This document shows positions 53,160 to 62,362 of a stretch of DNA of 64,000 nucleotides, piece by piece. The stretch's first letter is position 1, and every line of letters begins with the position of its first letter. The DNA comes from Shewanella sp. KX20019. Its GTDB lineage: Bacteria > Pseudomonadota > Gammaproteobacteria > Enterobacterales > Shewanellaceae. Under the pieces are notes generated by a model. That model ran no database searches, was not told where the DNA came from, and worked only from the letters and a program-made list of their open reading frames with translations. The stretch covers positions 3,100,001-3,164,000 of the forward strand of contig NZ_CP068437.1 of NCBI RefSeq assembly GCF_016757755.1. The letters are read 5' to 3'. The position numbers and the translations under genes are program-made.

Positions 53160-54556
53160 AATAATCCCCCTGTGGCACTATCGGCTCGATAACGCAACTC
53201 ACTCTGGGGAATACGTGCCACCAGCGTCACTCCTTTGCCAATCGTCGACTCCACCTCGAGATCACCATTATAAAAACTCACTCTTTCCTTCATATTCCTC
53301 AGGCCTATCCCCTCAAACGGGGTCGATTTCTTCTCAAAGCATTCATAGTTAAACCCCTTACCATCATCATGAACTTCCAAGATCAACCATCCCGGAGTCA
53401 GTCCCAGTGAAATAAACACATTTTTTGCTTCAGAGTGACGCTCAATATTGGTCAGCGACTCCTGCACAATGCGGTAAAGCGCGCAGCTAAGCTCGGTTGA
53501 CAGGATCTTACGCACCGATAATCGCTGCACTTTGACCTCGATACCGGTACGTAACGAAAACTCCCTGCCCAACTCTTTTAACGCCGCTCCCAAGCCATAA
53601 TCTTCGAGAATGGCCGGATGTAATTGATGGGAGATATTACGGATATCAAGCATGATCTGCCGCGTCAGTGTAATCGACTTCTCCAGTTCTGGACTGGAAT
53701 CGTCACCATATTCTTGTTTCAATTGGGCGGTTTCCATAGAAAACAGGGCCGCGGCAATGGTTTGGCTGACGCCATCGTGCAACTCTCTGGAAACCCGCTT
53801 GCACTCCTCTTCCTGAGTCTGATAAATCCGCTCATTAAGCGTTCTGAGCTTAGCATTTGCGAGTCGTTTTTCACCCACACGCATAAAAATGCCACCGATA
53901 AACACAGCGCTGACCGCTAAAAAACCTATCGCCAGAGTCATTAGGGAGGTGTTGCGGATATGACTACTTATAGAGGTGCTCAATAATGCCGCCTCTTTAT
54001 CGATATCATCAATATAAACACCGGTACCAAACATCCATTCCCATTGTCCCAACACCTCAGCATAAGCGAGCTTTTGTCCCAGCAGCCCCTCATTGGAGGG
54101 CTGATTGAAGATGTAGGTGAGATAACCGCCACCTTTCCTCGCCCCTGAGATTAACTCCTGAATAAAGGGGACCCCGTTGTCGTCGGTCAAATCCAGCCAG
54201 TTTTTGCCGACCCGCCATTCTTGATCGGGTAAGACCAGGCTATTGCCATTCAGGTCGTAGGCGAAGAAGTATCCATTCTCACCGAAGCGCATATTAGCCA
54301 GCATTGACTTAACGTCTTGCTGGATTTGTTGCTTGTCATCACTCTTATTTTGGTAGAGGTGTTTGATAGCCACGTTGGCGATCGTCAGATAATTTTTCAG
54401 CTCCTCTTTGCGGTGATCGATAATACTCTGCCGATAAACGTCGACCACCTGCTGAGAGAGATCCCGATACTGCATTTGAGTCACAAACAGCACCAGTATC
54501 AGAGATAGAATGAGTGGAAGTACGGTGATTAGCTGTAACTTATGATTGATATTCAT
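53156..54556 (-). CDS. Sensor histidine kinase with single Cache domain, NarL-partner type
   Basis: 466 residues. A membrane helix (about 9-26) is followed by a periplasmic single Cache (sCache_2) domain at 35-195 with RFGENGYFFAYDLNG, NGVPFIQELISGARKGGGY and GTGVYIDDID. A second membrane helix is at about 204-225. A HisKA_3 dimerisation domain has phospho-acceptor His260 in SRELHDGVSQ, and the ATPase domain has DDGKGFN and GIGLRNMKERV. Such Cache domains bind short carboxylates in characterised chemoreceptors (McpP of Pseudomonas putida: acetate, pyruvate, propionate, L-lactate). Lactate as the ligand is inferred. Confidence 0.88.
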   Translation of the reverse strand: MNINHKLQLITVLPLILSLILVLFVTQMQYRDLSQQVVDVYRQSIIDHRKEELKNYLTIANVAIKHLYQNKSDDKQQIQQDVKSMLANMRFGENGYFFAYDLNGNSLVLPDQEWRVGKNWLDLTDDNGVPFIQELISGARKGGGYLTYIFNQPSNEGLLGQKLAYAEVLGQWEWMFGTGVYIDDIDKEAALLSTSISSHIRNTSLMTLAIGFLAVSAVFIGGIFMRVGEKRLANAKLRTLNERIYQTQEEECKRVSRELHDGVSQTIAAALFSMETAQLKQEYGDDSSPELEKSITLTRQIMLDIRNISHQLHPAILEDYGLGAALKELGREFSLRTGIEVKVQRLSVRKILSTELSCALYRIVQESLTNIERHSEAKNVFISLGLTPGWLILEVHDDGKGFNYECFEKKSTPFEGIGLRNMKERVSFYNGDLEVESTIGKGVTLVARIPQSELRYRADSATGGLL

Positions 54557-54899
54557 CGCTGATTAATACTCCGCTATATCAGGGTTCGCACCCACAAAAC
54601 GGGGGTTATATTAACAGTTAATCAACCACAAAGTGGCAACAAATACCCAAATATATAGGGGTTAAATCAAAGGAAGGGCAAATAACTCAACTTGATGTCA
54701 GCAGCATATCCCGACAGTCACAACCATTATTATTTAATAATATGTCGTCAGATTCACAATAAATACAAGAAAGTACAGCACTTAAACCACAGTGAACGAT
54801 CCTGTTCATTTACCGCTATTAATTCAGTGTCATTTACCAATATGACCACCGTTTCTTGATACTCATCGATAACCCATTTCACGGTTAATCGTTACAAAA

Positions 54900-54913
54900 T
54901 TGATCTGTATCAT
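54900..54913. promoter_or_regulatory. CRP/FNR-like site, leader copy B
   Basis: TTGAT-CTGT-ATCAT, identical to copy A apart from the spacer. Confidence 0.5.
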
Positions 54914-55070
54914 ATCAGTAGCGACCTAGAGACATCCCTTGCAACCAGTTAACTCACACACCAAAACATGCCGCATAAGTCATTGTAATAATGGAATAAT
55001 AATTTAAAGGCATTTAATCCCCCCCCTAGAGAATGCGAGCCTTAACGCGGATTAACTGACGCATCTACGT

Positions 55071-55123
55071 GTAAACCCTTAGTTGTATTAGGTGCAAACA
55101 CGGATAAAAAAAGCCCCTATAAA
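55071..55123 (+). promoter_or_regulatory. Conserved activator block and -10-like element, leader copy B
   Basis: GTAAAC, CTTAG, ATTAG and GCAAAC (55071-55099), with the TTAG pair centred 33.5 bases before TATAAA (55118-55123). Confidence 0.5.
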
Positions 55124-55166
55124 GCCATATGATTGGCTGTAGATAAATAATACATTTGCCGTGCAT

Positions 55167-55181
55167 CTGACCCTAGGTCAG
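55167..55181. promoter_or_regulatory. Palindrome in the lldP 5' leader
   Basis: CTGACC-CTA-GGTCAG, a perfect six-base inverted repeat about 45 bases downstream of the -10-like element. Possible operator or RNA hairpin. Confidence 0.45.
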
Positions 55182-55273
55182 TGCTTAAGGCAAACGACAG
55201 TAACCAACGAGTCAACAAATCCACTATTAACTAGAAATAACTCTAAGTAAAAATTAGATAATAAGAGGCAAGC

Positions 55274-56917
55274 ATGACCTTTACTCAACTACTCGCAAGT
55301 TTAACGCCGGTGATCAGCGTAATGCTATTTTTAGTATTACTGAAGATGCCAGCATCACGGGCTATGCCCATTTCAGCCATTTTAACCGGCCTAGCTGCCG
55401 TGTTTGTCTGGCAGATGGATACCACCTTTTTGGCGGCATCCGTCGTCGAAGGATTACTCGCAGCTTTGACCCCCTTGAGTATCATCTTTGGTGCCGTGTT
55501 CTTGCTTAATACCCTGAAGTATTCAGGGGCGATGGATACCATTCGCGCAGGCTTCACAAATATTAGTGCTGATGCACGTGTGCAGGTCATCATTATCTGT
55601 TGGCTGTTTGGCTCATTCATTGAAGGTAGTGCGGGCTTCGGTACACCGGCTGCTATCGGCGCACCTTTGTTGGTGTTATTGGGTATTCCCCCTATTGCCG
55701 CTGCGGTTGTCGCCCTGATTGCTGACTCTGCGTCCGTATCCTTCGGTGCAATTGGTCTACCGGTGCTGTTTGGTATGGAGCAAGGGCTGACTTCTGGTGG
55801 TGTTAACATGGCAGCCGAACAGATTGCTCAGCATGGTGGCAGCTTTGCCGATTATGCTCAGTTCATTGCCATGCATATGATCACCATAGATCTGGTTACC
55901 GGTACCCTTATCCCTCTAGTTATGGTGTCCTTGCTGACCGGTTTCTTCGGTCGTAACAAGTCATTCACCGAAGGCTTTGCCATCTGGAAGTTTGCTCTGT
56001 TTGCCGGACTGGCATTCACGGTTCCGGCCTGGATCATTAACTTCGTCGCCGGCCCCGAGTTCCCGTCGGTTATCGGTGCCCTTGTTGGTATGGCTATCGT
56101 TATCCCGGTTGCCAAAAAAGGCATTATGCTGCCTAAGACTCCCTGGAATGATTTTGCCGAAAACGACGTCCAAAAAGAGACTAAAGTCGCTACCACGGCA
56201 AAATTCTCACAAATTGCAGCCTGGACTCCCTATATCATCATGGCGGCCTTATTGGTGCTGTCTCGTGTTATTGGGCCGCTAAAATCATGGTTGCTAAGTT
56301 TTAACATCAAATGGACCGGCTTGTTAGGTACTGAGCTGGGGGCCGGATTCAAGACTCTGTATGCACCAGGTGCCTTCTTCATCATCGTGTGTATCCTGGG
56401 CTTCTTCCTGTTCAGAATGAACAAGAAAGCCATCAGTGAGTCTATTACGGTATCGTGCCGCTCTATGGTTCCAACCATCATTTCGCTCGGCGCTTCAGTG
56501 CCTATGGTGAAGATCTTTCTTAACTCAGGCGAAAATGCTGCGGGTTTGACATCTATGCCTGTTGCTTTGGCTGATACCTTAGCGGGCAGCATGGGGGCTG
56601 TATGGTCTTGGGTTTCCCCTATCGTCGGTATTTTCGGTGCCTTCCTATCAGGCAGTGCCACCTTCTCCAACATGATGTTCTCCGGCCTGCAGTACAGCGT
56701 CGCCGATAGCATTGGCATGAACCAAGCTATGGTTCTGGCACTTCAGGGCATTGGCGCCAACGCCGGTAACATGATGTGTGTGATGAACGTCGTTGCCGCC
56801 GCGACCGTAGTAGGTATGGCGGGAAGAGAATCAGAAATTATTCGTAAGACTATGCCGGTAGCGCTGGCCTACGCCATGATCGCAGGCACCATAGCCTTCC
56901 TTTGGGGCGGCTTCTAA
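55274..56917 (+). CDS. lldP: L-lactate permease family transporter
   Basis: 547-residue inner-membrane lactate/proton symporter of the LctP family, with about 13-14 helices. Family landmarks: SFIEGSAGFGTPAAIGAPLLVLLG (about 115-138), the SVSFGAIGLPVLFG stretch near 155-168, and the C-terminal GSATFSNMMFSGLQ and LALQGIGANAGNMMCVMNVVAA. GAGGCAAGC precedes the ATG as ribosome-binding site. It is followed by a stem-loop and the D-lactate dehydrogenase gene, so the two form an operon. Codons look richer in G and C than those of the tol or mnmA genes. Confidence 0.93.
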   Translation: MTFTQLLASLTPVISVMLFLVLLKMPASRAMPISAILTGLAAVFVWQMDTTFLAASVVEGLLAALTPLSIIFGAVFLLNTLKYSGAMDTIRAGFTNISADARVQVIIICWLFGSFIEGSAGFGTPAAIGAPLLVLLGIPPIAAAVVALIADSASVSFGAIGLPVLFGMEQGLTSGGVNMAAEQIAQHGGSFADYAQFIAMHMITIDLVTGTLIPLVMVSLLTGFFGRNKSFTEGFAIWKFALFAGLAFTVPAWIINFVAGPEFPSVIGALVGMAIVIPVAKKGIMLPKTPWNDFAENDVQKETKVATTAKFSQIAAWTPYIIMAALLVLSRVIGPLKSWLLSFNIKWTGLLGTELGAGFKTLYAPGAFFIIVCILGFFLFRMNKKAISESITVSCRSMVPTIISLGASVPMVKIFLNSGENAAGLTSMPVALADTLAGSMGAVWSWVSPIVGIFGAFLSGSATFSNMMFSGLQYSVADSIGMNQAMVLALQGIGANAGNMMCVMNVVAAATVVGMAGRESEIIRKTMPVALAYAMIAGTIAFLWGGF

Positions 56918-56932
56918 AAAGTGATACTCAAA

Positions 56933-56964
56933 CAATCAGAGCCGCACATTTTCGGTTCTGATTG
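56933..56964 (+). other. Intercistronic stem-loop between lldP and dld
   Basis: CAATCAGAGCCG pairs with CGGTTCTGATTG (one G-T pair) across an eight-base loop. No T run follows, so it is more likely an mRNA-stability or processing element than a terminator. Confidence 0.5.
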
Positions 56965-56990
56965 AACTTAATCATCGCGAGTAAAGAGAT

Positions 56991-59816
56991 ATGTCCATGT
57001 CGATAAATTATAAAGCTGTAATAAGTGATCTGCGTACGCAACTGGGTGAAAAACCTGTGACGGATGAGTATGTTCGTCGCTTCGCTTGGTCAACCGATGC
57101 CAGCTACTTCAGAATTGTTCCAGAAGTCGTTGTTCATGCCGAAACCATGGAACAAGTTAAGCGTACTCTAGCCGTTGCCCGTGAGCATAATGCAGCGGTA
57201 ACTTTTCGTGCGGCGGGCACCAGCCTAGCAGGTCAGGCCCTTGGTGAAGGGATTTTACTTATTCTGGGCCATGATGGTTTCAGAAAAATTGAAGTCAGCG
57301 ATGATGCTAGACAGATCACCCTCGGCTCCGCCGTCATAGGTGCCGATGCCAACGCCGTGCTAGCGCCGCTTAACCGTAAAATAGGTCCGGATCCAGCGAC
57401 GATCGCCTCGGCCATGGTCGGTGGCATAGTGGCTAACAATGCCTCGGGCATGTGTTGCGGCACCGCACAAAACAGTTATCAGACCATAGCGTCGGCCAAG
57501 TTGCTGTTCGCCGATGGTACCGAGCTCGACACCGGCTGTAAAAAATCTAAGGTCGCATTCGCCAAGTCTCATGGCAAAATGCTCGAGGAAGTGCATGCAC
57601 TGGCGCATAAAACGCGCCACAACATTGTGCTTTCTGACAAAATTCGTAAGAAGTTTTCCATTAAAAATACCACAGGTTATGGCATCAATGCCTTAGTCGA
57701 TTTCAGCGATCCATTTGACATCATCAATCACCTGATGGTCGGCATGGAAGGTACATTGGCCTTCATCAACGAAGTCACCTACCACACGGTCAATGAAGCA
57801 AAATTTAAAGCGTCAGCCCTAGCCGTTTACCACAACATGGAAGATGCTGCCCGCTCAATTCCGTTGATTAACTGTGGCAGTGTTGCCGCGGCCGAACTAC
57901 TCGACTGGCCATCTATTAAGGCGGTTACCGGCAAACCTGGGATGCCTGAGTGGTTATCCGAGTTGCCACCCTTGTCAGCTATTTTGCTGATAGAATCCCG
58001 TGCCGATGATGCCAAAACGTTAGATGCCTACACCAAGGATGTGATCGCTAAGCTCGAAGGATTTGATTTTCTACGTCCAATCAGCTTTACCAGCGACGCT
58101 GCGGTATATGGCGAGTACTGGGCTATGCGTAAGGGCTTGTTCCCTATCGTTGCCGGTGAGCGTCCCAAAGGTACATCGGTGATTATCGAAGACGTGGCAT
58201 TCGAGCTTGAACATTTAGCCACTGCCGCTAGTGATATTACCGCGCTAATGCACAAATTTGGTTATCCCGAAGGCTGCATCTATGGCCATGCACTGGCCGG
58301 TAACTTTCACTTCATCATCACGCCAACCTTCTCGACTCAAGCTGACATAGACAATTTCCATGCGTTTATGGATGAAATTGCCGACATGGTGATCAACAAG
58401 TACGACGGTTCAATGAAAGCCGAACATGGTACCGGTCGCGCGGTCGCGCCCTATGTTGAGATGGAGTGGGGTCAGGATGCCTATACGCTGATGAAGAGCA
58501 TCAAACAGCTATTCGATCCCCAGGGGATCCTGAATCCTGGGGTAATCTTAAACGATGATCCAAAAATCCACGTTAAGAACATCAAGCCTTGTCCGGTAGT
58601 CGATGACTTTGTCGATAAATGTCTTGAGTGCGGTTTCTGTGAGAAGACCTGCCCGACATCAGCACTGAACCTCACTCCTCGTCAGCGTATTGCGACCTTG
58701 CGTGAGATCGCCCGTCTGGAGCAAAGTGGTGATCAGCAGGCCGCCGATACCATGCGCGCCGCTGCCAAGTACGATGTTATCGATACTTGCGCCGCCTGTC
58801 AGCTGTGCACCATAGCCTGCCCGGTGGATAATAAGATGGGGCAACTGGTGCGTAAATTAAGAACCCCATCTATCAGCAGTGGTCAACAAAAGTTCCTCGA
58901 TTTTCAGGCTAATCACTTCGGTGTGGTAAACGGCGTGATCAGTACAGGTTTCGATATGTTGGGCGTCATCCACAAGATCACTGGCGACGGTATCACTAAT
59001 ACTATGATGAAGGCCGGACGACTGATCAGCAGTGAAGTTCCTTACTGGAATCCATCCTTCCCTAAAGGCGGCAAACTGCCTAAGGTTTCTGCAGCTAAAT
59101 CTGGTCAGGATACAGTGGTTTACTTCCCAGCCTGCGGTGGTCGCACCTTCGGTCCTACGCCGGTCGATACTGACAAACGACCGCTGCCTGAAGTTGTGGT
59201 CACCTTACTGGAGCGAGCAGGTTATAACGTTATCACTCCAGAGAAGACGCGCGATCTGTGCTGTGGCCAGATGTGGGAATCTAAGGGAGACTTTAAAAAT
59301 GCCGATGCAAAGCGTCTAGAGTTGATTCAGGCTGTTTCAGCCATGACTCAAGGCGGAAAGCTACCGGTTATCGTCGATGCGCTGTCATGCACTAAGCGTA
59401 CGTTAGCGGGTGACGCGGCTTTAACGGAGAAAGTTGAGATAGTTGATCTGGTTGAGTTTATGCACGACAAATTGTTGCCTAAAATGACCATCAAGAAGAA
59501 GTCTCATGCAGCATTGCATCTTGGCTGTAGCGCTAGAACAATGAAGGTTGAACCTAAAATGACCGCCATAGCGGATGCCTGTTGTCATCAGGTTATTCGT
59601 CCAGCTGGGATCCAATGTTGTGGTTATGCGGGTGAAAAAGGCCTCTATAAGCCAGAGATCAATGCCAGCGCTCTGCGTAACATTAAGAAGTTGATCCCGG
59701 TTGATGTGAATGAGGGGTATTACGCTAACCGTATGTGTGAGGTCGGCCTTACTGAGCATAGCGGCATCCCTTATCGTCATTTAGCCTATCTGCTTGAAGA
59801 GTGTACTCGTGGCTAA
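56991..59816 (+). CDS. dld: FAD/Fe-S D-lactate dehydrogenase, Dld-II type
   Basis: 941-residue membrane-associated respiratory dehydrogenase oxidising D-lactate to pyruvate. An FAD type 4 domain (RAAGTSLAGQALGEGI near 73-88; GGIVANNASGMCCG near 143-156) is followed by the FAD-oxidase C-terminal domain to about 515. Two 4Fe-4S clusters follow (CLECGFCEKTCP, about 543-554; CAACQLCTIACP near 600-611) and then CCG domains (CCGQMWESKG, CCGYAGEKG). It resembles Dld-II, which stands beside the lactate permease gene in S. oneidensis. The L-lactate genes lldEFG of that cluster are not in this window. Confidence 0.92.
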   Translation: MSMSINYKAVISDLRTQLGEKPVTDEYVRRFAWSTDASYFRIVPEVVVHAETMEQVKRTLAVAREHNAAVTFRAAGTSLAGQALGEGILLILGHDGFRKIEVSDDARQITLGSAVIGADANAVLAPLNRKIGPDPATIASAMVGGIVANNASGMCCGTAQNSYQTIASAKLLFADGTELDTGCKKSKVAFAKSHGKMLEEVHALAHKTRHNIVLSDKIRKKFSIKNTTGYGINALVDFSDPFDIINHLMVGMEGTLAFINEVTYHTVNEAKFKASALAVYHNMEDAARSIPLINCGSVAAAELLDWPSIKAVTGKPGMPEWLSELPPLSAILLIESRADDAKTLDAYTKDVIAKLEGFDFLRPISFTSDAAVYGEYWAMRKGLFPIVAGERPKGTSVIIEDVAFELEHLATAASDITALMHKFGYPEGCIYGHALAGNFHFIITPTFSTQADIDNFHAFMDEIADMVINKYDGSMKAEHGTGRAVAPYVEMEWGQDAYTLMKSIKQLFDPQGILNPGVILNDDPKIHVKNIKPCPVVDDFVDKCLECGFCEKTCPTSALNLTPRQRIATLREIARLEQSGDQQAADTMRAAAKYDVIDTCAACQLCTIACPVDNKMGQLVRKLRTPSISSGQQKFLDFQANHFGVVNGVISTGFDMLGVIHKITGDGITNTMMKAGRLISSEVPYWNPSFPKGGKLPKVSAAKSGQDTVVYFPACGGRTFGPTPVDTDKRPLPEVVVTLLERAGYNVITPEKTRDLCCGQMWESKGDFKNADAKRLELIQAVSAMTQGGKLPVIVDALSCTKRTLAGDAALTEKVEIVDLVEFMHDKLLPKMTIKKKSHAALHLGCSARTMKVEPKMTAIADACCHQVIRPAGIQCCGYAGEKGLYKPEINASALRNIKKLIPVDVNEGYYANRMCEVGLTEHSGIPYRHLAYLLEECTRG

Positions 59817-59838
59817 ACGCCAGTAAGCTATAGTGAGT

Positions 59839-59867
59839 AATAAGGGGCTAATTTCAGCCCCTTATTT
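59839..59867 (+). terminator. Terminator after dld
   Basis: AATAAGGGGCT and AGCCCCTTATT form a perfect stem with a six-base loop, followed by TCACTTAT; the T run is part of the stem. Confidence 0.65.
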
Positions 59868-60004
59868 CACTTATACTCACTAGAGACATTACCTTGAGTG
59901 CCAACCACCAGACAATGGCAGTGGAGCCAATTGAGCTTGGTTGAACAGATCAAGATACTTTTCAGATCTAGAAAATCATCTCAGCGATTTAGCATAGCCA
60001 CCCA

Positions 60005-62158
60005 CTAATAGTTGATACTGTATTCCAGTGCCAAGCGACGACCATAACCAGAGAATTGATTACGATACTGCTCCCAAACAACCTCTTTGTTCATTTGCGA
60101 CACTAGCGGCTGATAATCTTCATTGAGTAAGTTATCGATACCGAAGGTTAAACGCCCGTAATCAGTATCAAAACTAGTCACCAGGTCCACTAACGTATAA
60201 CCATCATAAGGTGATTCGTAGTAACTATAACCCGCTTCACTTTCTGGACTGTTTTTGTCCCTGTCGCCAACGTAGTTGGCTTGTATGCGCAGTGACGCTA
60301 TCTCGTTAAAGCGATAATCACCGTACAATGTCGCTTTAATTGGTGTAATACGCGTGCCATTCATCCAATAATCAACACCGGTTTCACCGTTAGTACGTTG
60401 GCCTTCAGATTGTGAAACACTGGTGCCAATTTTAATTGCATCATTGATTTGATAATCCAATGTTGCTTCAAAGCCCCATATTTCTTCATCTGCAACGATA
60501 ACCGCTGCCACTCGTTTGACTAGCTCGGCATCAACGTTGTAGTCGTATGCATAACCGTCTGTTATATCGGAATAGAAGAAGGATAAGCTGGCTTGCAAGC
60601 TTTCACCGCCATAACGCAATCCTGTTTCATAGTAATTGGTTTGAGTGGCCGGAATGTCGTCTGCAAACTCACTAACACTATCCACTGGCATGTCTCTGAG
60701 CATCCGCATATCGGCATGAGAATAACCCTGCGAGAAACTCACAAATAGGTCTGTGTTATCAGCAACACGATAAACTAAACCTAAATTAACCAATGGCTTA
60801 TCATACTTTAAAGTATCACCTTGTTTGTCTGATAAAACGCCTCTTTGATAACGTTGGTAATCGGGTACTTCTATTTCAAAATTTTCATATCGCAAACCAA
60901 TTTGTAGCGTAAGATCATCTGTAATTTGATTCCAGTACTGCGCAAAAGGGCTTAATTTGGTTTCAGTTAAATCACACACTGAACAAATATACTGCGGCTG
61001 TGTTTGCAGGTTACCGTCAATATCCTGAGCCACAATCACATCGCGTACTCTGCCTTGCTCAGTATTATCTCGACCATATTCAAAGCCATAAGCCAAACGA
61101 CTGCTGTCATTAATCGTCCACTGCATCGCCGCTTTAAAACCACTGCGCTTAGATACAATTTCAGAATCTGACTCGTAACCCACGTTGACTTTACTGTAAT
61201 AGGTAGACAAGCTTAACTGCTGATCAAGCACATCATCATTGTCGTAGGTCAGCTGAATGGTACTTAGCTTGGTTTTAGGGTTAGAGCCGGTATATGGTGC
61301 GCTTTTGTCAATTTCAACTAAGCCATTTTCATCGTTAACAGTGCGCTTGTAATGCAGTTTATTCTCAATGTTGTAATGATGTGCCAACAAAGCAAAACGG
61401 CCATCATTCATCTCCTGCTCTAATTTGAATAGCACATCATACTCATCTGCATCCCCCATTCCGCCTTGGCTATTGGGGGCTCCAGGCAGTTGATTACCAG
61501 CTGAATCATATAGATTACCTCGGTCTTTACCCGACAAGTTCAGCAAGTAACCGAGGTCAAAGTCAGTGGTACCAGAAAAGCTCTGTGACACACTGTAGCC
61601 AGCATCAGATAGTTCATCTGCAAATGCTTCAACGCCCACTCGAGTCTGCATTTCAAAGTTAACTGTTGGTTTCTTGGTAATAACATTGATGATGGCACCC
61701 GCTTCACCATTGCCATACATGGCGCTGGCGCCTTTAATCACTTCGATACTTTGAATGACATCAACTGAAATAGATTGTAGATCGCGTCCGCCCGCACGCA
61801 GCGTTGTTGATATCAACACACCGTCAATCATCACTATCGCTTTACCACCACGAAAGTTTTGTCCAAACGTAGACATGGTTTCAGTACTCGGCGAGAAGCC
61901 AGGCACCAGATTAGAGATCATTTCAGACAGGTTACGTGCAACCACACGTTGAAGATCGAGATCGGCCTCTGACACGATAAACACCGAATTAGGGGTATCG
62001 CTTAACTTTTGTGCAAATGGAGAAGCGGAAACTAAAATGTGCTCTATGGCATCATCTTCCGGTGTCGATGGTGTATTTTCCTTTGCTTGAGCCGTGGTCA
62101 TTGCCAACGCACTCAATACTGCCAATCCTAAAATACTTAATTTCACTTGTCTTTCCAT
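60005..62158 (-). CDS. TonB-dependent outer-membrane receptor, IutA-like
   Basis: 717 residues with a Sec signal peptide cleaved after TTAQA (about residue 24). The TonB box is probably EHILVSAS. The plug domain is at about 45-160 (NFRGGKAIVMIDGVLI, VIQSIEVIKGASAMYGNGEAGAIINVITKK), and the beta-barrel ends in ...LALEYSINY. The plug resembles the aerobactin receptor IutA, suggesting a hydroxamate siderophore. A Fur-like box lies just upstream of the ATG at 62158; a longer frame from 62191 would be read through that box. No ExbBD or siderophore genes are nearby. Confidence 0.85.
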   Translation of the reverse strand: MERQVKLSILGLAVLSALAMTTAQAKENTPSTPEDDAIEHILVSASPFAQKLSDTPNSVFIVSEADLDLQRVVARNLSEMISNLVPGFSPSTETMSTFGQNFRGGKAIVMIDGVLISTTLRAGGRDLQSISVDVIQSIEVIKGASAMYGNGEAGAIINVITKKPTVNFEMQTRVGVEAFADELSDAGYSVSQSFSGTTDFDLGYLLNLSGKDRGNLYDSAGNQLPGAPNSQGGMGDADEYDVLFKLEQEMNDGRFALLAHHYNIENKLHYKRTVNDENGLVEIDKSAPYTGSNPKTKLSTIQLTYDNDDVLDQQLSLSTYYSKVNVGYESDSEIVSKRSGFKAAMQWTINDSSRLAYGFEYGRDNTEQGRVRDVIVAQDIDGNLQTQPQYICSVCDLTETKLSPFAQYWNQITDDLTLQIGLRYENFEIEVPDYQRYQRGVLSDKQGDTLKYDKPLVNLGLVYRVADNTDLFVSFSQGYSHADMRMLRDMPVDSVSEFADDIPATQTNYYETGLRYGGESLQASLSFFYSDITDGYAYDYNVDAELVKRVAAVIVADEEIWGFEATLDYQINDAIKIGTSVSQSEGQRTNGETGVDYWMNGTRITPIKATLYGDYRFNEIASLRIQANYVGDRDKNSPESEAGYSYYESPYDGYTLVDLVTSFDTDYGRLTFGIDNLLNEDYQPLVSQMNKEVVWEQYRNQFSGYGRRLALEYSINY

Positions 62159-62162
62159 ATGT

Positions 62163-62183
62163 AAATGAGAACGACTATTATTT
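62163..62183. promoter_or_regulatory. Fur-like box upstream of the TonB receptor
   Basis: AAATGAGAACGACTATTATTT plus-strand sequence (first 20 of 21 bases: AAATGAGAACGACTATTATT) resembles known Fur boxes of the form AATGAGAAT-ATTATCATT with about three differences. It lies 5-25 bases before the start codon. Confidence 0.55.
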
Positions 62184-62362
62184 ACATACAAAAAAGAAAA
62201 TCAATCCACTTACACAACATTTACAAACAAATTACTTACAATTGATACAAAGATCACTCTAGCGCCCTGTTAATGACCGCTACAGTATATATAAGGACTG
62301 TGAATTTAGTTTGAGGATAATGGGAATTTGCTATCTAATTGTAACTTGGCCGATCTTGAAAT

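Larger units (their letters stand above)
54844..55273 (+). repeat. Leader copy B: regulatory region of the lactate permease
   Basis: About 430 bases homologous to 50764-51150. It is also the intergenic region with the divergent kinase gene; the 54557-54843 part next to the kinase shows no repeat of this kind and no gene. The middle contains AT-rich sequence not shared with copy A. Confidence 0.75.

Noticed and set aside
55285..55809. Minus-strand frame of 174 codons opposite lldP, and similar ones at 55858 and 56230
   Set aside because: Antisense shadows of a long, codon-biased transporter gene; no ribosome-binding sites or recognisable domains.
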